NCBI RefSeq assembly: GCF_008831285.2
Contig: NC_045141.1
Span: 10,154,106 to 10,218,105 of the forward strand
From: Nymphaea colorata
Lineage: Eukaryota; Streptophyta; Magnoliopsida; Nymphaeales; Nymphaeaceae
Direction: 5' to 3'
Length of the DNA: 64,000 nt
The number at the start of each line of letters is the position of its first letter. The stretch's first letter is position 1. The position numbers were made by a program, and so were the translations under genes. Shown in pieces: positions 22,856-33,189 of this stretch. The notes beneath the pieces were generated by a model. That model was given only the letters and a program-made list of their open reading frames with translations, was not told where the DNA came from and ran no database searches.

Positions 22856-23587
22856 GAACGCAGTATTAGGATTAAGTTGAAACCCATGGTTGTTTTTCAT
22901 GTTGTCATGGCTTTCAAGCAGAGAGACAACATCAATATATGGAGGAATAGGAGGTCAAAGTATCGACGTCATAAACGATTCATAACCTGATCCAAGCCCA
23001 TTTATGAGCCAATAAACTTTGTCTTGATCCAACAAAGGTTTCCCAATGGCTGCCAACTCATCACATATGGTTTTGAAACCTGTTATATACTCAGTAACAA
23101 TTTTTTCTTGCTTTTGAAATGTCTGCAATTTTCTGTTTAACAGAAATTCTCGGTCTTTGGATTCTCTAGCAAAGACATTTATAAGAGCAGTCCAGACTTC
23201 AGAAGAGCTTTGGAGTCCAACCACAAGACCTAGCACTTCTTTAGAGAGTGATCCAGTGATCCATCCTCTGAGGAGTCGGTCTGATTTTTTCCAGGCAAGA
23301 AATTCTGGATTTGGGACAGAACGGGCCTCACCATTTTCAACAATTTCAATGGTGGAGGTCGGTTTGGAGATTTGTCCCTCTATCAAGCCCATCATGTCTT
23401 GACTTTCAATGAGTCCAAGGATTTGGGCTTTCCAAAGCAAGTAATTCTTGTGGGAGAGTTTAATAGAGACAAAATTTGCAACATTAACCGTTGAAGGATA
23501 TTGATACTTCGCTGCCATGACGAACGAAGAGGATGCTCCAGTCGAGGAGGATGCACTGGAAGCCATGGAGAAGTTGATAATCCTCAC
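22568..23587 (-). pseudogene. Copia 2 GAG
   Basis: Minus strand. The start is probably ATG 23566 (23587 is also in frame), 27-40 bases after the primer-binding site. The UBN2-type core shows LSHKNYLLWKAQILGLIES, WITGSLSKEVLG and a YITGFKTICDELAAIGKPL stretch. An in-frame TGA at 22955-22957 precedes a tail that runs to the first CCHC (22663-22622). The protein would be the particle-forming structural GAG. Confidence 0.88.
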
Positions 23588-23592
23588 GGAAA

Positions 23593-23606
23593 TGGCTCTG
23601 ATACCA
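23593..23606 (-). other. Primer-binding site of copia 2
   Basis: On the minus strand TGGTATCAGAGCCA directly follows the 5' LTR end and matches initiator tRNA-Met. Confidence 0.9.
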
Positions 23607-24063
23607 TGAAAGAAAAAAAAAAAACAAGACTAAGATTTTAAGTGGTTCGGATTGAAAATCCTACGTCCACTATCTCTCACACCAACTAGGCGATACATGT
23701 GAGGTTCCCTTGATGAGAGAATTTATACATGATTGTTGAAGGAGTTGTTACAGATTTGTTTAAAAATCAAACAATCCTTCCTTGATTTTCTAGTTTTTAT
23801 AATCCTTTCTCTCTTTTGAGGAGGGTACGTTGCTACTTTCCTTCTCTTTTGAAGAGGATTCGTTGCCACTTTTCTTGCCTAGATTCCTTGCCTTGTGAGG
23901 TATTCTTCCTTGATTGATCACTTCAAATCTAACGGGTATACTTGCCTTTTTGCTGGATTTGTTATGATCTTCATGATTTTCTTCATTCATTGAGCTGGCA
24001 TGATCTCCACAATTTCCTTCATCCAGTGGGCAGCTATAACGGTCAGCAGCTTGTGTGTTAATA
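23607..24063 (-). repeat. 5' LTR of copia 2
   Basis: Pairs with 13165-13623. The outer end now reads TATTAACACA on the minus strand, so the canonical TG start has one substitution. Confidence 0.88.
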
Positions 24064-24900
24064 GCCCTCCCCTGACTTCCTTTCCCGCCGTTCTCTGGAA
24101 TAATTTGCTGGAGGCAAAGGTGTATCAGGTGGCAGAGAGGAAGGCTGGCACTGATTCTCCAGGTGATTCTAGCTGTCAAGCAGAAGATTATTCCAATTCC
24201 AGGTGTCTGAAGGACCTCTCTACAAAAGCTTGGATTTTCTTGGAGTTTACAAAAGGGAGCAGTCGATTTCCCTCTCTCGTTTTGCTCTCATAACATGAGA
24301 AAACTTATTCAGAGGAAGCACAAAAGATAAAGCTGGAGAGAACTTGTTTTTATTGATTCCTTTGAACAAGATATATATAGTACAAAAAAAAGTTATCGCT
24401 TACAAGATTTTTGGTATACGAGATCATGATAATACACAATTTCTTGAAAAATTGAAAAATTGAGAGCACTAAAAAAAATATTTCTCACTTACATTTACAT
24501 GATCCACAGTTTTTGGAGTGGTTGAAGGATTACAAAAAGGAAGGTTATAACGGAACACCACAGCCATGTCTCATTTTCAAGTAATTTCAGTTGATATCAA
24601 GATCCTCAACGTCTTCCTTAATTCTCGTCTTTTCATTGACATCAAGATCCTCAATGTCTTCAGCAATATTCTTATTTTGAATATCCGTAAAACAATGTTT
24701 TGCTGATTTACTCTTATAATTTCTATCCCAATCCATTAACCACCTAAAATGTAGTCTGCATAACAATAACAGATCTTGATAAGAGATCTGATCCCTTTTT
24801 TCTTGATACTTTGTTTATCATGCAGGATTTGCGAGATTATCATACCTAAAATGGTCTGGCCTGCACTCTATATATTGAGAGTCCATCTTCTGTCAATAAC
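24064..24900. repeat. Duplicated segment B, right part
   Basis: Continues segment B after the nested copia insertion, starting with the target duplication GCCCT. It matches segment A from about 3358 to 4235 (for example TTCCCGCCGTTCTCTGG and ATATTGAGAGTCCATCTTCT). The match ends close to where the LINE begins. Confidence 0.8.
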
Positions 24901-25475
24901 ATCAAAGAATAAATAAAAACATAGCTCGACAGCAACTTAGTAGACGAGAAAAACCAACAGGCCTCAATGATTAGCAGCAAGGACTCTTCCAAGTAGATGA
25001 ACAAGGCCCCCCTTAGAGATGTGAGAGAAAATCTCTGAGGGGAGAGCAGGCTAGGGCATCTTGTGGGGAAGGGAAAGCTCGGAGGGGAACCCACGGCGCT
25101 CGCCGGGGGGATGGAAATTGAAGGAGAGAGAACTTCTGAAGGGAGAAGATTAGGGCATCGAGTGGGGAAGGGAAAGCTCGCTGGGGAGATGGAAATCGAC
25201 AGACTGATGGATCTCGACAATAGGGGTGAGTTTCTAGACCTGGGGAGCACAGATGGAGCAACCCAAAGGAGCGAAGCAAAGTGTGACAACTCCAACCTGC
25301 ACGGAATGGAAGAAGATAGCGGTGACAAGGATATGCAGCAGGGCGAAGGTGATGCTCCAACCACCCTCAAACGAGGAAGTTAAAAGGGTGGGCAGGTGTT
25401 GTTGCTGGTAGCCAGGAATCGGATTTTCAGAAGTGCCCGGCGGCGACTGTTGACAGATCTGGGGATGAACCCACG

Positions 25476-26330
25476 GTGGTCTTCCCTACTAAGGCGTACC
25501 AGAAAATGGAGGAGCAATATCGGTTTGCGGTAGTAGCTGGCTTTTACGGAGGTAGAATGAGCACGGGCATGGACTACAGGTATGTTTTCCAGCCCTTTCA
25601 TAAGCTTTGGATTAATGTAAACTGTCCAACATTTTCTATTATTGGGAGTGGGAGATTCTTGGTGCGGGTCAGTTCTGAGGAAGAGCTCAGAGAGGTAATG
25701 TACAGAAAATGGGTAGTTAGGGGTCGGCTTCTGATTACCAGTTGTTGGAAGCCAGGTACAGAATTACGCCTGAATGAAAAGGAATCGATCCCTTTGTGGA
25801 TTCGTCTTCCTCAACTTCCAGTTTTGTTTAGGAATTCGTATAGCTTTAAAGCTATTGCTAGGGAGATGGGTGCCTCCTTCATTAGAGCAGATGAATGCAC
25901 GATGCACAGGGACAAACTAGGTTTCGCTCGGGTGTGCATGGATGTTTTGCTTGATTTCAGACCGGTGCCCAAAATCATCATTGAAGCCAAGGGGAACAAG
26001 ATATCACAAGAAGTGTTATATGAATCTAGGGTTCGTTACTGTTGTGTTTGTGGCACTACTTCACACTACGAGGATGCATGTAAGAATAAGGGTAAAGCAG
26101 AAATGTCAGGGGCTGAGGAGCAAGTTTGGAGTAAAGTTCTGGTCATTAAGAAACAAAGAGGTGGGATGCAGAAAAATGACCCTGGGAGAAGAGACACACA
26201 AGGAAATAAATTTGCCTCACTTGGGAGTCAGCTTGAGAATGATGCAGGGAATGGTAATCAGACTCACCCAGGCCTGAGAACTAAGTTGGCTCCTGATATT
26301 GGAGATGGGGGCTTAAAGCAGGAAAGGTAG
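25476..26330 (+). pseudogene. LINE ORF1, DUF4283 plus zinc knuckle
   Basis: The 284-residue reading contains the DUF4283 fold common to plant LINE and retroelement proteins (KLWINVNCPTFSIIGSGRFL, RKWVVRGRLLIT, then LWIRLPQLPVLFRNSYSFKA). A RVCMDVLLDFRPVPKIII stretch leads to a CX2CX4HX4C-like knuckle CCVCGTTSHYEDAC at about residues 188-201. It would bind LINE RNA. The frame ends at a TAG (26328-26330) and the C-terminal part continues in another frame at 26348. Confidence 0.85.
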
Positions 26331-26347
26331 AGAGAGAGGGTAGCCAG

Positions 26348-26875
26348 GTGAGGAATAACTTTAATAAAGGAGGGACGACAGGGGGGAGGAACTCTTCACA
26401 GAGCATGCTAGAGGAAGGAAAGACTGTTTGTCTACAACAGACCGCCACTAACAGCGTGGATGATCATGTACCTCCAATCAAATTCATGTTCGTAGCTGGG
26501 GCTAAGGATTCTTACTTCGACAAGGAGAAGGATGATAGTTTGGATATGAAGGAGGCCACTGATCAGGGTTCTGACCTTGTGAGCAGCCACATTGAAGTAG
26601 TTGATGCTAGGCAGAGGGGGATGAGAAAATCAACCAGGTTTGCCAGCAAGGGCAAGAAACATCGCCCACCAGCCACTGTGATTAGTTTGGAAGATGCAAT
26701 TGTTCACCGATATAATGGGTCAGAGAAGCTGAAAAAGGTGGCTGACAATATGAATCAGGCACTTATAAACCTTCCAAATGTGGAAGATAATGAAGAAAAT
26801 GCTAGTGGCAGGGCTCTCGGAATTGAGGGAGCAAGGGTAGAGGCTATCAATATTTTAAATCATGAAAGTATTTAG
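26348..26875 (+). pseudogene. LINE ORF1 C-terminal part
   Basis: An acidic/basic low-complexity tail with RQRGMRKSTRFASKGKKH, typical of the C-terminal end of plant LINE ORF1. It ends at TAG 26873-26875, overlapping the putative ORF2 ATG at 26862 in another frame, the usual L1 arrangement. It is out of frame with 25476-26330, so one indel separates them. Confidence 0.65.
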
Positions 26876-27703
26876 CTAGAACATTAGAGGCCTTGCGAAG
26901 AGGCCTGCACAGCAAGAATTAATCTGATTCTCAATAAGTTTAATCCTTTTGTTGGGTTTGTTCTTGATTCAATGATTACCAATCATAGGATGAAGATAAT
27001 TATGGAAAGATACCACAACTATAGATTTGTGTCTAACGTTGAAGGTATTGACGGTGTAGTGAGAATATTATATGTCTGGAAAGAGGAGGAAATGGAAGCT
27101 ACTTCTCTGGTTGTTGATCATAATTGGGTTGGTGTTTCTTTTCGTAGACTGGTAAATGACAAAGTCTTTGTAGTTTTTGGTGTGTACCTGCCTCCTAGGT
27201 TTGGGGAAAGGCTGCAAAGCCTTTACAAACAGAGGCCCTTTTTCTACAGTCGAAGGACCGTTATGTTAATTGGTGATTTCAATGCCATGCTCAACAGTCG
27301 AAATAAATCGGGTTCTGCTCCGTTACCTGCTTCCTGCCTATCTTTGAGTCGCTTTGTTTATGCTTGCAGGTTAAAAGAGGTTGCAGATAGTAACAAGAGG
27401 CTTACGTGGTCGAACCATAGACAAAGGCAAGACTTAGTGCAGTGTAAGCTGGATTGGTGCATGGTTAACAATGACTGGCAAACTGGTTTTGGTGGAGAAA
27501 GCAGGCTTAAGGTCCAGACATCAGCCACATCCGACCATAGTGTGCTTCTATATCAGTCCACGGACATTAATGATGATACACGGGGTCAGAACTCGTTTAG
27601 ATTCTTTAAGCCTTGGTTGATGGACAGGGAAGGTAAGGTAGTGATGCTTGAAGCTTGGAGAGCTGAGGCTCGGGGGGTGCCCAATGATGCGCCTCCTTCT
27701 TAA
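26862..27703 (+). pseudogene. LINE ORF2 endonuclease domain
   Basis: ORF2 probably starts at ATG 26862, reading MKVFS, a TAG stop, then NIRGLAKRPAQ, where plant L1 proteins carry WNIRGL. After a frame change the apurinic-type endonuclease is readable: VVFGVYLPP, the catalytic GDFNAML (about 27272), RLTWSN, LDWCMVN and the SDHSVLL end. It would nick the target DNA for target-primed reverse transcription. The frame ends at 27703. Confidence 0.88.
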
Positions 27704-27884
27704 GCTCAATCGCCTGCGTAAGGCTCTTCTACATTGAAAAAGACATTCTTTTGGTAATCTTAGTGACAACATCACGACGCTTCAAAGGCGGCTAGAGGAA
27801 TGCAGGGAGCTTATGGAACAAGGGGTGGAAGGTGTGATTGATGAGGAACACAGAGTGAGGAAGCAACTATCTTAGGCACTTCTC

Positions 27885-28232
27885 ATGGAATTGGTGATGT
27901 GGAAACAAAAATTGCATATTCGTTGGCTTGTGGAGGGGAATAAGAAAACCTCCTTTTTTCATGAGATGGCTAAGTCTAGGCAAGCTAAACGGAAGATTAG
28001 AAGTATAGAGTATGATGGCACTGAATATGTACAGAGTAGACAGATTCTTGAAGTGTGCATTGCTTATTTTCGTAGGGTGTTAGATAGAGATGAAGTGCAA
28101 GGAATGTTATTTGAGGGTGTTGATAGTATACCTACAGGAACCTCACACCACTCTCTTCCTCTTCCATCCTCCGATGCCATATTGCCATCGTCATTCGTTC
28201 AGTTCGCTGCAGCTAAGGCCTTCGCTCAGTAA
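27885..28232 (+). pseudogene. LINE ORF2, region before RT, abruptly ended
   Basis: The segment IRWLVEGNKKTSFFHEMAKS, followed by RQAKRKI, is the conserved stretch between endonuclease and RT in plant L1s. The resemblance stops at about QGMLFEGVDS (28127). The remaining 35 residues are Ser/Pro-rich and unrelated. The RT with its YADD-type site is missing. Confidence 0.8.
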
Positions 28233-28239
28233 GGTTTCT

Positions 28240-29490
28240 TCACTTTCCATTGACGTGTTTTATTAGCAACGATCGCCCTTGCTCGCTATCTCCATGGACT
28301 GCTTGCTCTTCATTGCTCCCAGTCATCATCGAGGTCGTCTGGTTGTCATTCACCATGTTCCCTAGAATAGCAGGGACTTGTTTAACTCGCCTCTGCAATA
28401 GCAGGTAGGCATCACAATGAAAGTAAAACTAAACATGACACTATGCAGGAAACCATTAAAGCAGAAAACAATTGCCCAACTCAACAAAACTATATAATCA
28501 AACTAATCAAAATAGGATCCTACTGAATACAAATCAAACCAATAACCTTAACCGCTGGACATGTGCAATAGCTAACTAAAGGATCTATTCAACTAATCTG
28601 ACACTAAAGTGATACAAGAGAAACTGAGCATTATGCTCGTCTAAAACCATGAAGGACGTGAGGACATAAAACCCAAAACCCATGCAACTTTGATGAATAG
28701 AACCTTTCAAAAATGTCACAGTTCAAATTGGACTACAAAATTGATTGGTCCTTTTGAAAAGAGATAAGAGGTGATCCATGAGAGACTCAACCCTAAGTCT
28801 GGGTTATGTTGAAAACACTCAGTTAAGAAGGAATAATGGGTCAGGCTTAATCACTTATTCAAAATGATAACAAAGAAATGAAATTCGTCACACTCAACAT
28901 GAGTTGACTAGGTTCGAGGAGTTTCATCTATTCCATGAATGGACTAATGGTTTGGTAATGGAATGGCAACATATTTCAAGGCCAAAGGGGATTGGGAATG
29001 AAATGACAAACATATTTCAAGACCAAAGGAGACTGGTAAGTTCCTCCTATGACTAGAGATGTCAAGTTTTAGTTTGAAATAGTTAAAAAATTATCAATTT
29101 AACTAATAAGCATGAGTGCTCGTGTTGACCCTAAGACCGCACATCTACCAAAGATTTTCACATTCAATTCCTGCGAGTTCAGCCTTCATGCCTTTCATCT
29201 CTTGGAAAACACCTTTTGTTTTTTTTCCTCTTTTTTTTTTCTTTCTCTTGCACTCAGCTTTTGCCTTTAATTTTTTTTTCTTGATTTTTTTTTTAGGCCA
29301 ACCTTCACCGTTGAGGGAATACCTCACCACCCCAAAGGCTACTACGAAGCTCCACCACTTTGGTGGTTATGTGTAGCTTTGTCATTGTATGCCATTAGAA
29401 GAAGGAGATATATCCATCACTATAGGAATTGGGTTCAAGCTTTCCCCAGCCCTGCTCTGAATTATTGAATTGATTTAATGATTCAAACAA
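28240..29490. other. Gene-free stretch
   Basis: No protein family, RNA gene or element end is recognisable. A T-rich tract lies at 29218-29295. The end, from about 29490, grades into organelle-like sequence. Confidence 0.55.
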
Positions 29491-29650
29491 TCTTTCTTAG
29501 GCGAAAGAGAGTATATCTCGATCAGGGTGGATCTATATAAAGATCGCTTGTTTTGTTTCCATGAAAATCAAATAGAAGCAATTTGATTGGTATGATCCAT
29601 GGATTAAATTATCTAGCCAAAAAAACTACTTGTTACAAATAAAATCCACA

Positions 29651-29682
<32 letters not shown>

Positions 29683-29710
29683 TGAATTCACTGCCGTATG
29701 GCTGACCGGC
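29651..29710 (-). rRNA. 16S rRNA 3'-region fragment (organellar type)
   Basis: GTGACGGGCGGTGTGTACAA followed by GGCCCGGGAATGAATTCA and CCGTATGGCTGACCGGC is the complement of the universally conserved 3' region of bacterial-type 16S rRNA. It deviates slightly from plastid consensus (AATGAATTCACTGCC) and ends sharply at CCGGC. Only about 60 bp remain, so it is non-functional. Confidence 0.85.
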
Positions 29711-30360
29711 CATTATTGTCTGACCTGAATCAGTGACCTTCAGTCTCATTAATGGAAAGGTTATGGAAATGTCCTTTGGAATAATTTTCTGGTTGTGCAA
29801 ACCAAGTCAAAGGTATACCGCCTGAGTATTGATCTCCGACTCCGGCCACCTATTAAGCATTTCCAAAGTCAATTCCTCTTTCTTATTCTTAAGCAACCCC
29901 CGCGTTCGGCTATAGCGAACCCCCTGAATCAAGAGCCGCTTCATGAGCAAAGCGTAGGGCTGATTCAGACTCACTCTGATAGACTATCAGACAAGAATTT
30001 TTTTAAAAGACAAAACATGCCCCAGCTTGATGAGCAAAGCCCACAAAGCACTCGCAAAGCAGCCCTCTCCACAACCCCTAGGATTTCCCCCATGGCGAAT
30101 CTACGTTCGATTGATTCAATATCGATGAACCTAGAAAAAAGGGTTGAACCGTAATGATCATATGTCTGTAATGCATTGTCGAGGTGTATTCTTAAAATAC
30201 CAATATCTATGGCCGTGGGCTAGCTGCAAAGCTGAGTTTATCGGAATCTTCTTCCTTTTAAAAAAGCCACTCCACGGTGGTAAAGTCTCATCTTGTGTGT
30301 GCAGACCCACGCAGCCAGCAGCACAAAAGAGCGGCAAGCGGTTTCCTGAAAACTAGCTTC

Positions 30361-30535
30361 TGATACACGGTATAAATAATGAAAGATCCAATATTTCAAA
30401 ATTGTATCTAGAATGACCAGAAAGGTAGAAACGAGACCAGACATAATTTTCTCATTCTGAACAAATCCAAAAAGGTTCATTGCTGCAGCCTAGAATACGA
30501 TTAATCCGGCAAGGGCCACGTGAGCTCCAGCTTTC
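30361..30535 (-). pseudogene. Chimeric psbC-cemA fragment
   Basis: On the minus strand an internal psbC-like stretch reads GAHVALAGLIVF, a TAG, then AAAMNLF, resembling the first membrane helix of the CP43 antenna protein of photosystem II. Without a break it continues as [16 protein letters not shown] and [15 protein letters not shown], which matches the C-terminus of the plastid envelope protein CemA. The two genes are not neighbours in plastid genomes. Resemblance ends after YRVS. Both parts are too short to work; identity is from family memory, not a search. Confidence 0.75.
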
Positions 30536-31411
30536 AGTGCCATACGGGGTGGGAATCCAGAAGTGATGCTTCTATGGTGGAAGCCGAGTATGGTATGCAG
30601 GCACGTAATGCCTCAATACTTTTAGATTCTATATCTAATAAACGCATAAGTGGGAATGGAGACCGGAGACTACAATGTTATCCAGCCACCCATGGAACAT
30701 GTAGCCAGAACGTAGCCTTTCAAGAAAATCCTGACCTTTCCATAACCTTTCCAGAATGTCCTTTCCATTTTGTTGATGGATAATGGCATACAATTTCATT
30801 TGTGGTATGGATATATGGTATTCAATCCATTAGGAGTACATTCATGGATCCATGGATCCATACATCTCGATCGGCCCGGATCATATCATACATAGTACGA
30901 ACGTGAGTGACTAAATTCATTGAGTTGCTCCAATGAAGCGAAACGGCATTCCCAAAATGATCGACCGTGATTTCAGTGATAAATGGCTTGTCAGAAAGAC
31001 TGGATTTTACTATCAATCTTCCTTGAGGAACCAAACCACTTCGATTCGGGAGCCCGCTATTGGTCAAAAAGCATCTTCCGTGGTTTTTATATTATTTATC
31101 TGCGGGGGTCGATTTCATCGGTAGTTGATACCATCGATCCTAATGAATGGAGATCCCTCTTCATTCATTCGAATGACGTGGCGGGGTCTCTCGCTTTTTT
31201 TGCCAGCCAGATCTGGAGAGATACATCATGTGAAAAGACAAAAAAATGTGCAAGCCAGAACAACAAAATAATTGTATTGTTAGCAGTGACCATAAAATAG
31301 GTCTCTTCATTTGGAAATTCCCGAAAAGCTTATCATAGGTTCTCCATCGGAACAATTTTTCGGGTACTTCTTTATTCTCGGAGGAAAAGAGAGTCAAATG
31401 TTTTCTGGGAC

Positions 31412-31454
31412 GCAATCCGAACTGAGGACAGGTTTTTGGAGTTAGCTAACCCTA
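31412..31454 (-). rRNA. Second 16S rRNA fragment (organellar type)
   Basis: GCAATCCGAACTGAGGACAG followed by GTTTTTGGAGTTAGCTAACCCT is the complement of another conserved 16S segment, which in an intact gene lies roughly 80-100 bp from the 29651 piece. Here 1.7 kb separates them. Small fragment, non-functional. Confidence 0.8.
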
Positions 31455-32104
31455 CCACCCCCCCAAGTCAAGCTGGTGCCCACATGTAATCAAAAAAGAA
31501 AGAAGATTGAATCCACTGAAATGATCGGGCCGGACCGAAAACTGATGGGAAAAGTAACAGCGATTGGTTACTCCGGTGGTAGCACACAGATTTCCGAACG
31601 GGAGCGACTTCTTCGTGATGGCTGGTCGGATTCACTTGAAACTTGGTGGGGATGTTGCTAAGACCTGGGCGATTATGCTGGGGGTGAACGAGAGGGTGAA
31701 ATTCGCCCTTGGTTGCTTCAGATTTTGCCTGCAACTTCTGCCCAGGCACTGCTTGGTTTCCGCCAAGCCAAGTGAGCGATGTGGTTGATTAAGGGTCAGC
31801 TATTGCGGAAAATCCATCTCCTTTCTAGACAGCAATTCTCGAATTGATGCGCAGTGACTTGCTGCTGCCGAGGACAGAATTCTCAGGTTGATTTGCCATC
31901 CAATTCACATAAATCTGACTGGCCTTCTACCAATGGATTCCAACGAACCATTCGATTCTCACCTTGACAATCAGTCCGATAGACTAGGCTGCGATCTACC
32001 TTTCTGGTGTCTCTTTCTCTGATTTTGACAGAGATTAAGAAGCTTACTAGAGCCGATCTTAATGTTTCTTAAGCTCTGCTCGAGATGGAAGGAACCGGGA
32101 GATG

Positions 32105-32785
32105 AATTCGGTTCCTCCCTTAATCTCTAGCAGCCAGAGTTGGAGCTATGGGTTGGAGCTTGGGATTCCAGTCACCGGCGGTAAGACGATTTGAGGAAGA
32201 GAGAGGCGAGAGCCAATTCACACGAAAAACTCAACTTCTAATTCTTGATTGCATACTGAAAAAAATCTTACAAAAGAGTTTAAGTACTTGAAATAAAACC
32301 GGTTCTAACACATGAACCGAGACACTTGCTGAAATAAAGGACTCAACTATAAGCAAATGCATGAAAGGGAAATCGAGACAAGATGTCTCGGAAGTTCAGT
32401 GAGTTTGGCTTCTCTCTCGCCGTTTCTGCCATATAACCTGCCAAAGTTCGGCCTTAGGCTTGCCACGCATGGACCGGGTCAAGACTAGACTCAGGGTTTG
32501 AACTCGCTATAACCGGATCTAGGTCTAGTTTCAGTGCCTGATCAGCCTTGAAGTCATCAGCCCGCTGCCCGCGCTCCGCTGATGATGCTCCGCCCACACC
32601 GCCCACTGCATCAACTTCAAGTTCTGTGTTAGCATCCTTTATAGCCCATCTACGCTTTCCATTATGCTGGCCACAAACCTGGCCGAAAGGAGCTCGACTC
32701 TCTTGCCTCGCTTGGTGTGCTGGCCCTGGTTCTTGGCCTCCTGTAGGAAGGTCTGCATCACTGCACTTGCAACCATTTGTGGCCT
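32105..32785. other. Unassigned sequence
   Basis: No clear gene is seen. A GC-rich stretch at 32560-32720 gives an open but compositionally random reading. The plus-strand order GCTATAACCGGATCTAGG suggests repetitive DNA of unknown class. Confidence 0.4.
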
Positions 32786-32789
32786 AGAG

Positions 32790-32868
32790 GCTTAACACCT
32801 AGAACATGAGACTCAAACCTAGATCTTTTGAGTGTAAACCACCATGCTACCGGGTTAAACTACGCCCC
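32790..32868 (-). mobile_element. tRNA-derived SINE head
   Basis: On the minus strand the sequence starts GGGGCGTAGTTTAACCCGG and continues to AGGTTTGAGTCTCATG. The internal pol III promoter is readable: an A box TAGTTTAACCCGG (complement of 32850-32862) and a B box GGTTTGAGTC (complement of 32810-32819), spaced as in a tRNA. It does not fold as a functional tRNA by eye. The body presumably extends toward lower coordinates but its end is not identifiable. Confidence 0.65.
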
Positions 32869-33189
32869 TTGAAGCATTTATTGCACAGTCAAATGCTGGT
32901 GAAAGCTATGTGCCACCACCACAAGTGTGACAAAAGGCTGTGCACTTTAATTTCATATGTTCTTTGAAAGTTGTCCAAACGCCTTCCCCAGTGTTTGAAT
33001 GGCAAGAGTATGTCTAAGACAAAAGGTCCGAGTCACGCCTTCTTCTTCATCATTCAAACATATAGCTCGACATACTTAACAGATTGAGCCTTCTCTAAAT
33101 AAATAATTTTCTAAAGGGACTGGAGAATTCAAATGGAGTATGGGAAACAAGCAGCGACACGTTCAAACTCATGCTGGTTAAGAGAAACA

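Larger units (their letters stand above)
13165..24063 (-). mobile_element. Ty1-copia retrotransposon 2 (outer, minus strand)
   Basis: This LTR element is read on the minus strand. LTRs lie at 23607-24063 (5') and 13165-13623 (3'), a primer-binding site TGGTATCAGAGCCA is complementary to 23593-23606, and a purine tract AAGGGGGA abuts the 3' LTR. Perfect 5-bp target duplications GCCCT flank it (13160-13164 and 24064-24068). Domain order is GAG, CCHC, protease, integrase, RT, RNase H, which is copia. LTRs differ at roughly 5 percent by eye. It is inactivated by stops, frameshifts, a tandem duplication and insertion of a second copia at 14367-19818. Without that insert it would be about 5.4 kb. 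Confidence 0.93.
24905..28130 (+). mobile_element. L1-type LINE lacking its RT half
   Basis: Order: 5' region, ORF1 with DUF4283 and zinc knuckle (25476-26875), an overlapping ORF2 start near 26862, an endonuclease (to 27703) and the region before the RT (27885-28127). The RT, zf-RVT and poly(A) end are absent: the match stops near 28127 and unrelated Ser/Pro-rich coding-like sequence follows. Plant L1s normally lose their 5' end, so loss of the 3' half implies a later deletion or replacement. I found no flanking duplication. Confidence 0.8.
29490..32100. other. Mosaic of plastid/organelle-derived DNA
   Basis: The stretch has higher GC and organelle-like wording. It includes two separated pieces of a 16S rRNA complement (29651-29710, 31412-31454) and fragments of psbC and cemA fused at 30460-30480. 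The pieces are not in plastid gene order, so this is either a rearranged nuclear insertion or plastid-derived DNA that passed through the mitochondrial genome. Much of the rest I cannot assign. Some open stretches (for example 30822-31067 minus) look coding but are unidentified. Confidence 0.65.

Noticed and set aside
25063-25383. Open reading before LINE ORF1
   Set aside because: Polar low-complexity composition with no domain; more likely LINE 5' region than a separate gene.
29116-29376. Phe-rich 86-residue reading
   Set aside because: Produced by T-rich tracts; hydrophobic repeats of Phe only.
32548-32787. Pro/Ser/Cys-rich reading
   Set aside because: GC-rich DNA gives open frames by chance; no domain and adjacent to a SINE.
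32790-32868. Functional tRNA gene
   Set aside because: Pol III boxes are present but acceptor and anticodon stems do not pair; a SINE fits better.
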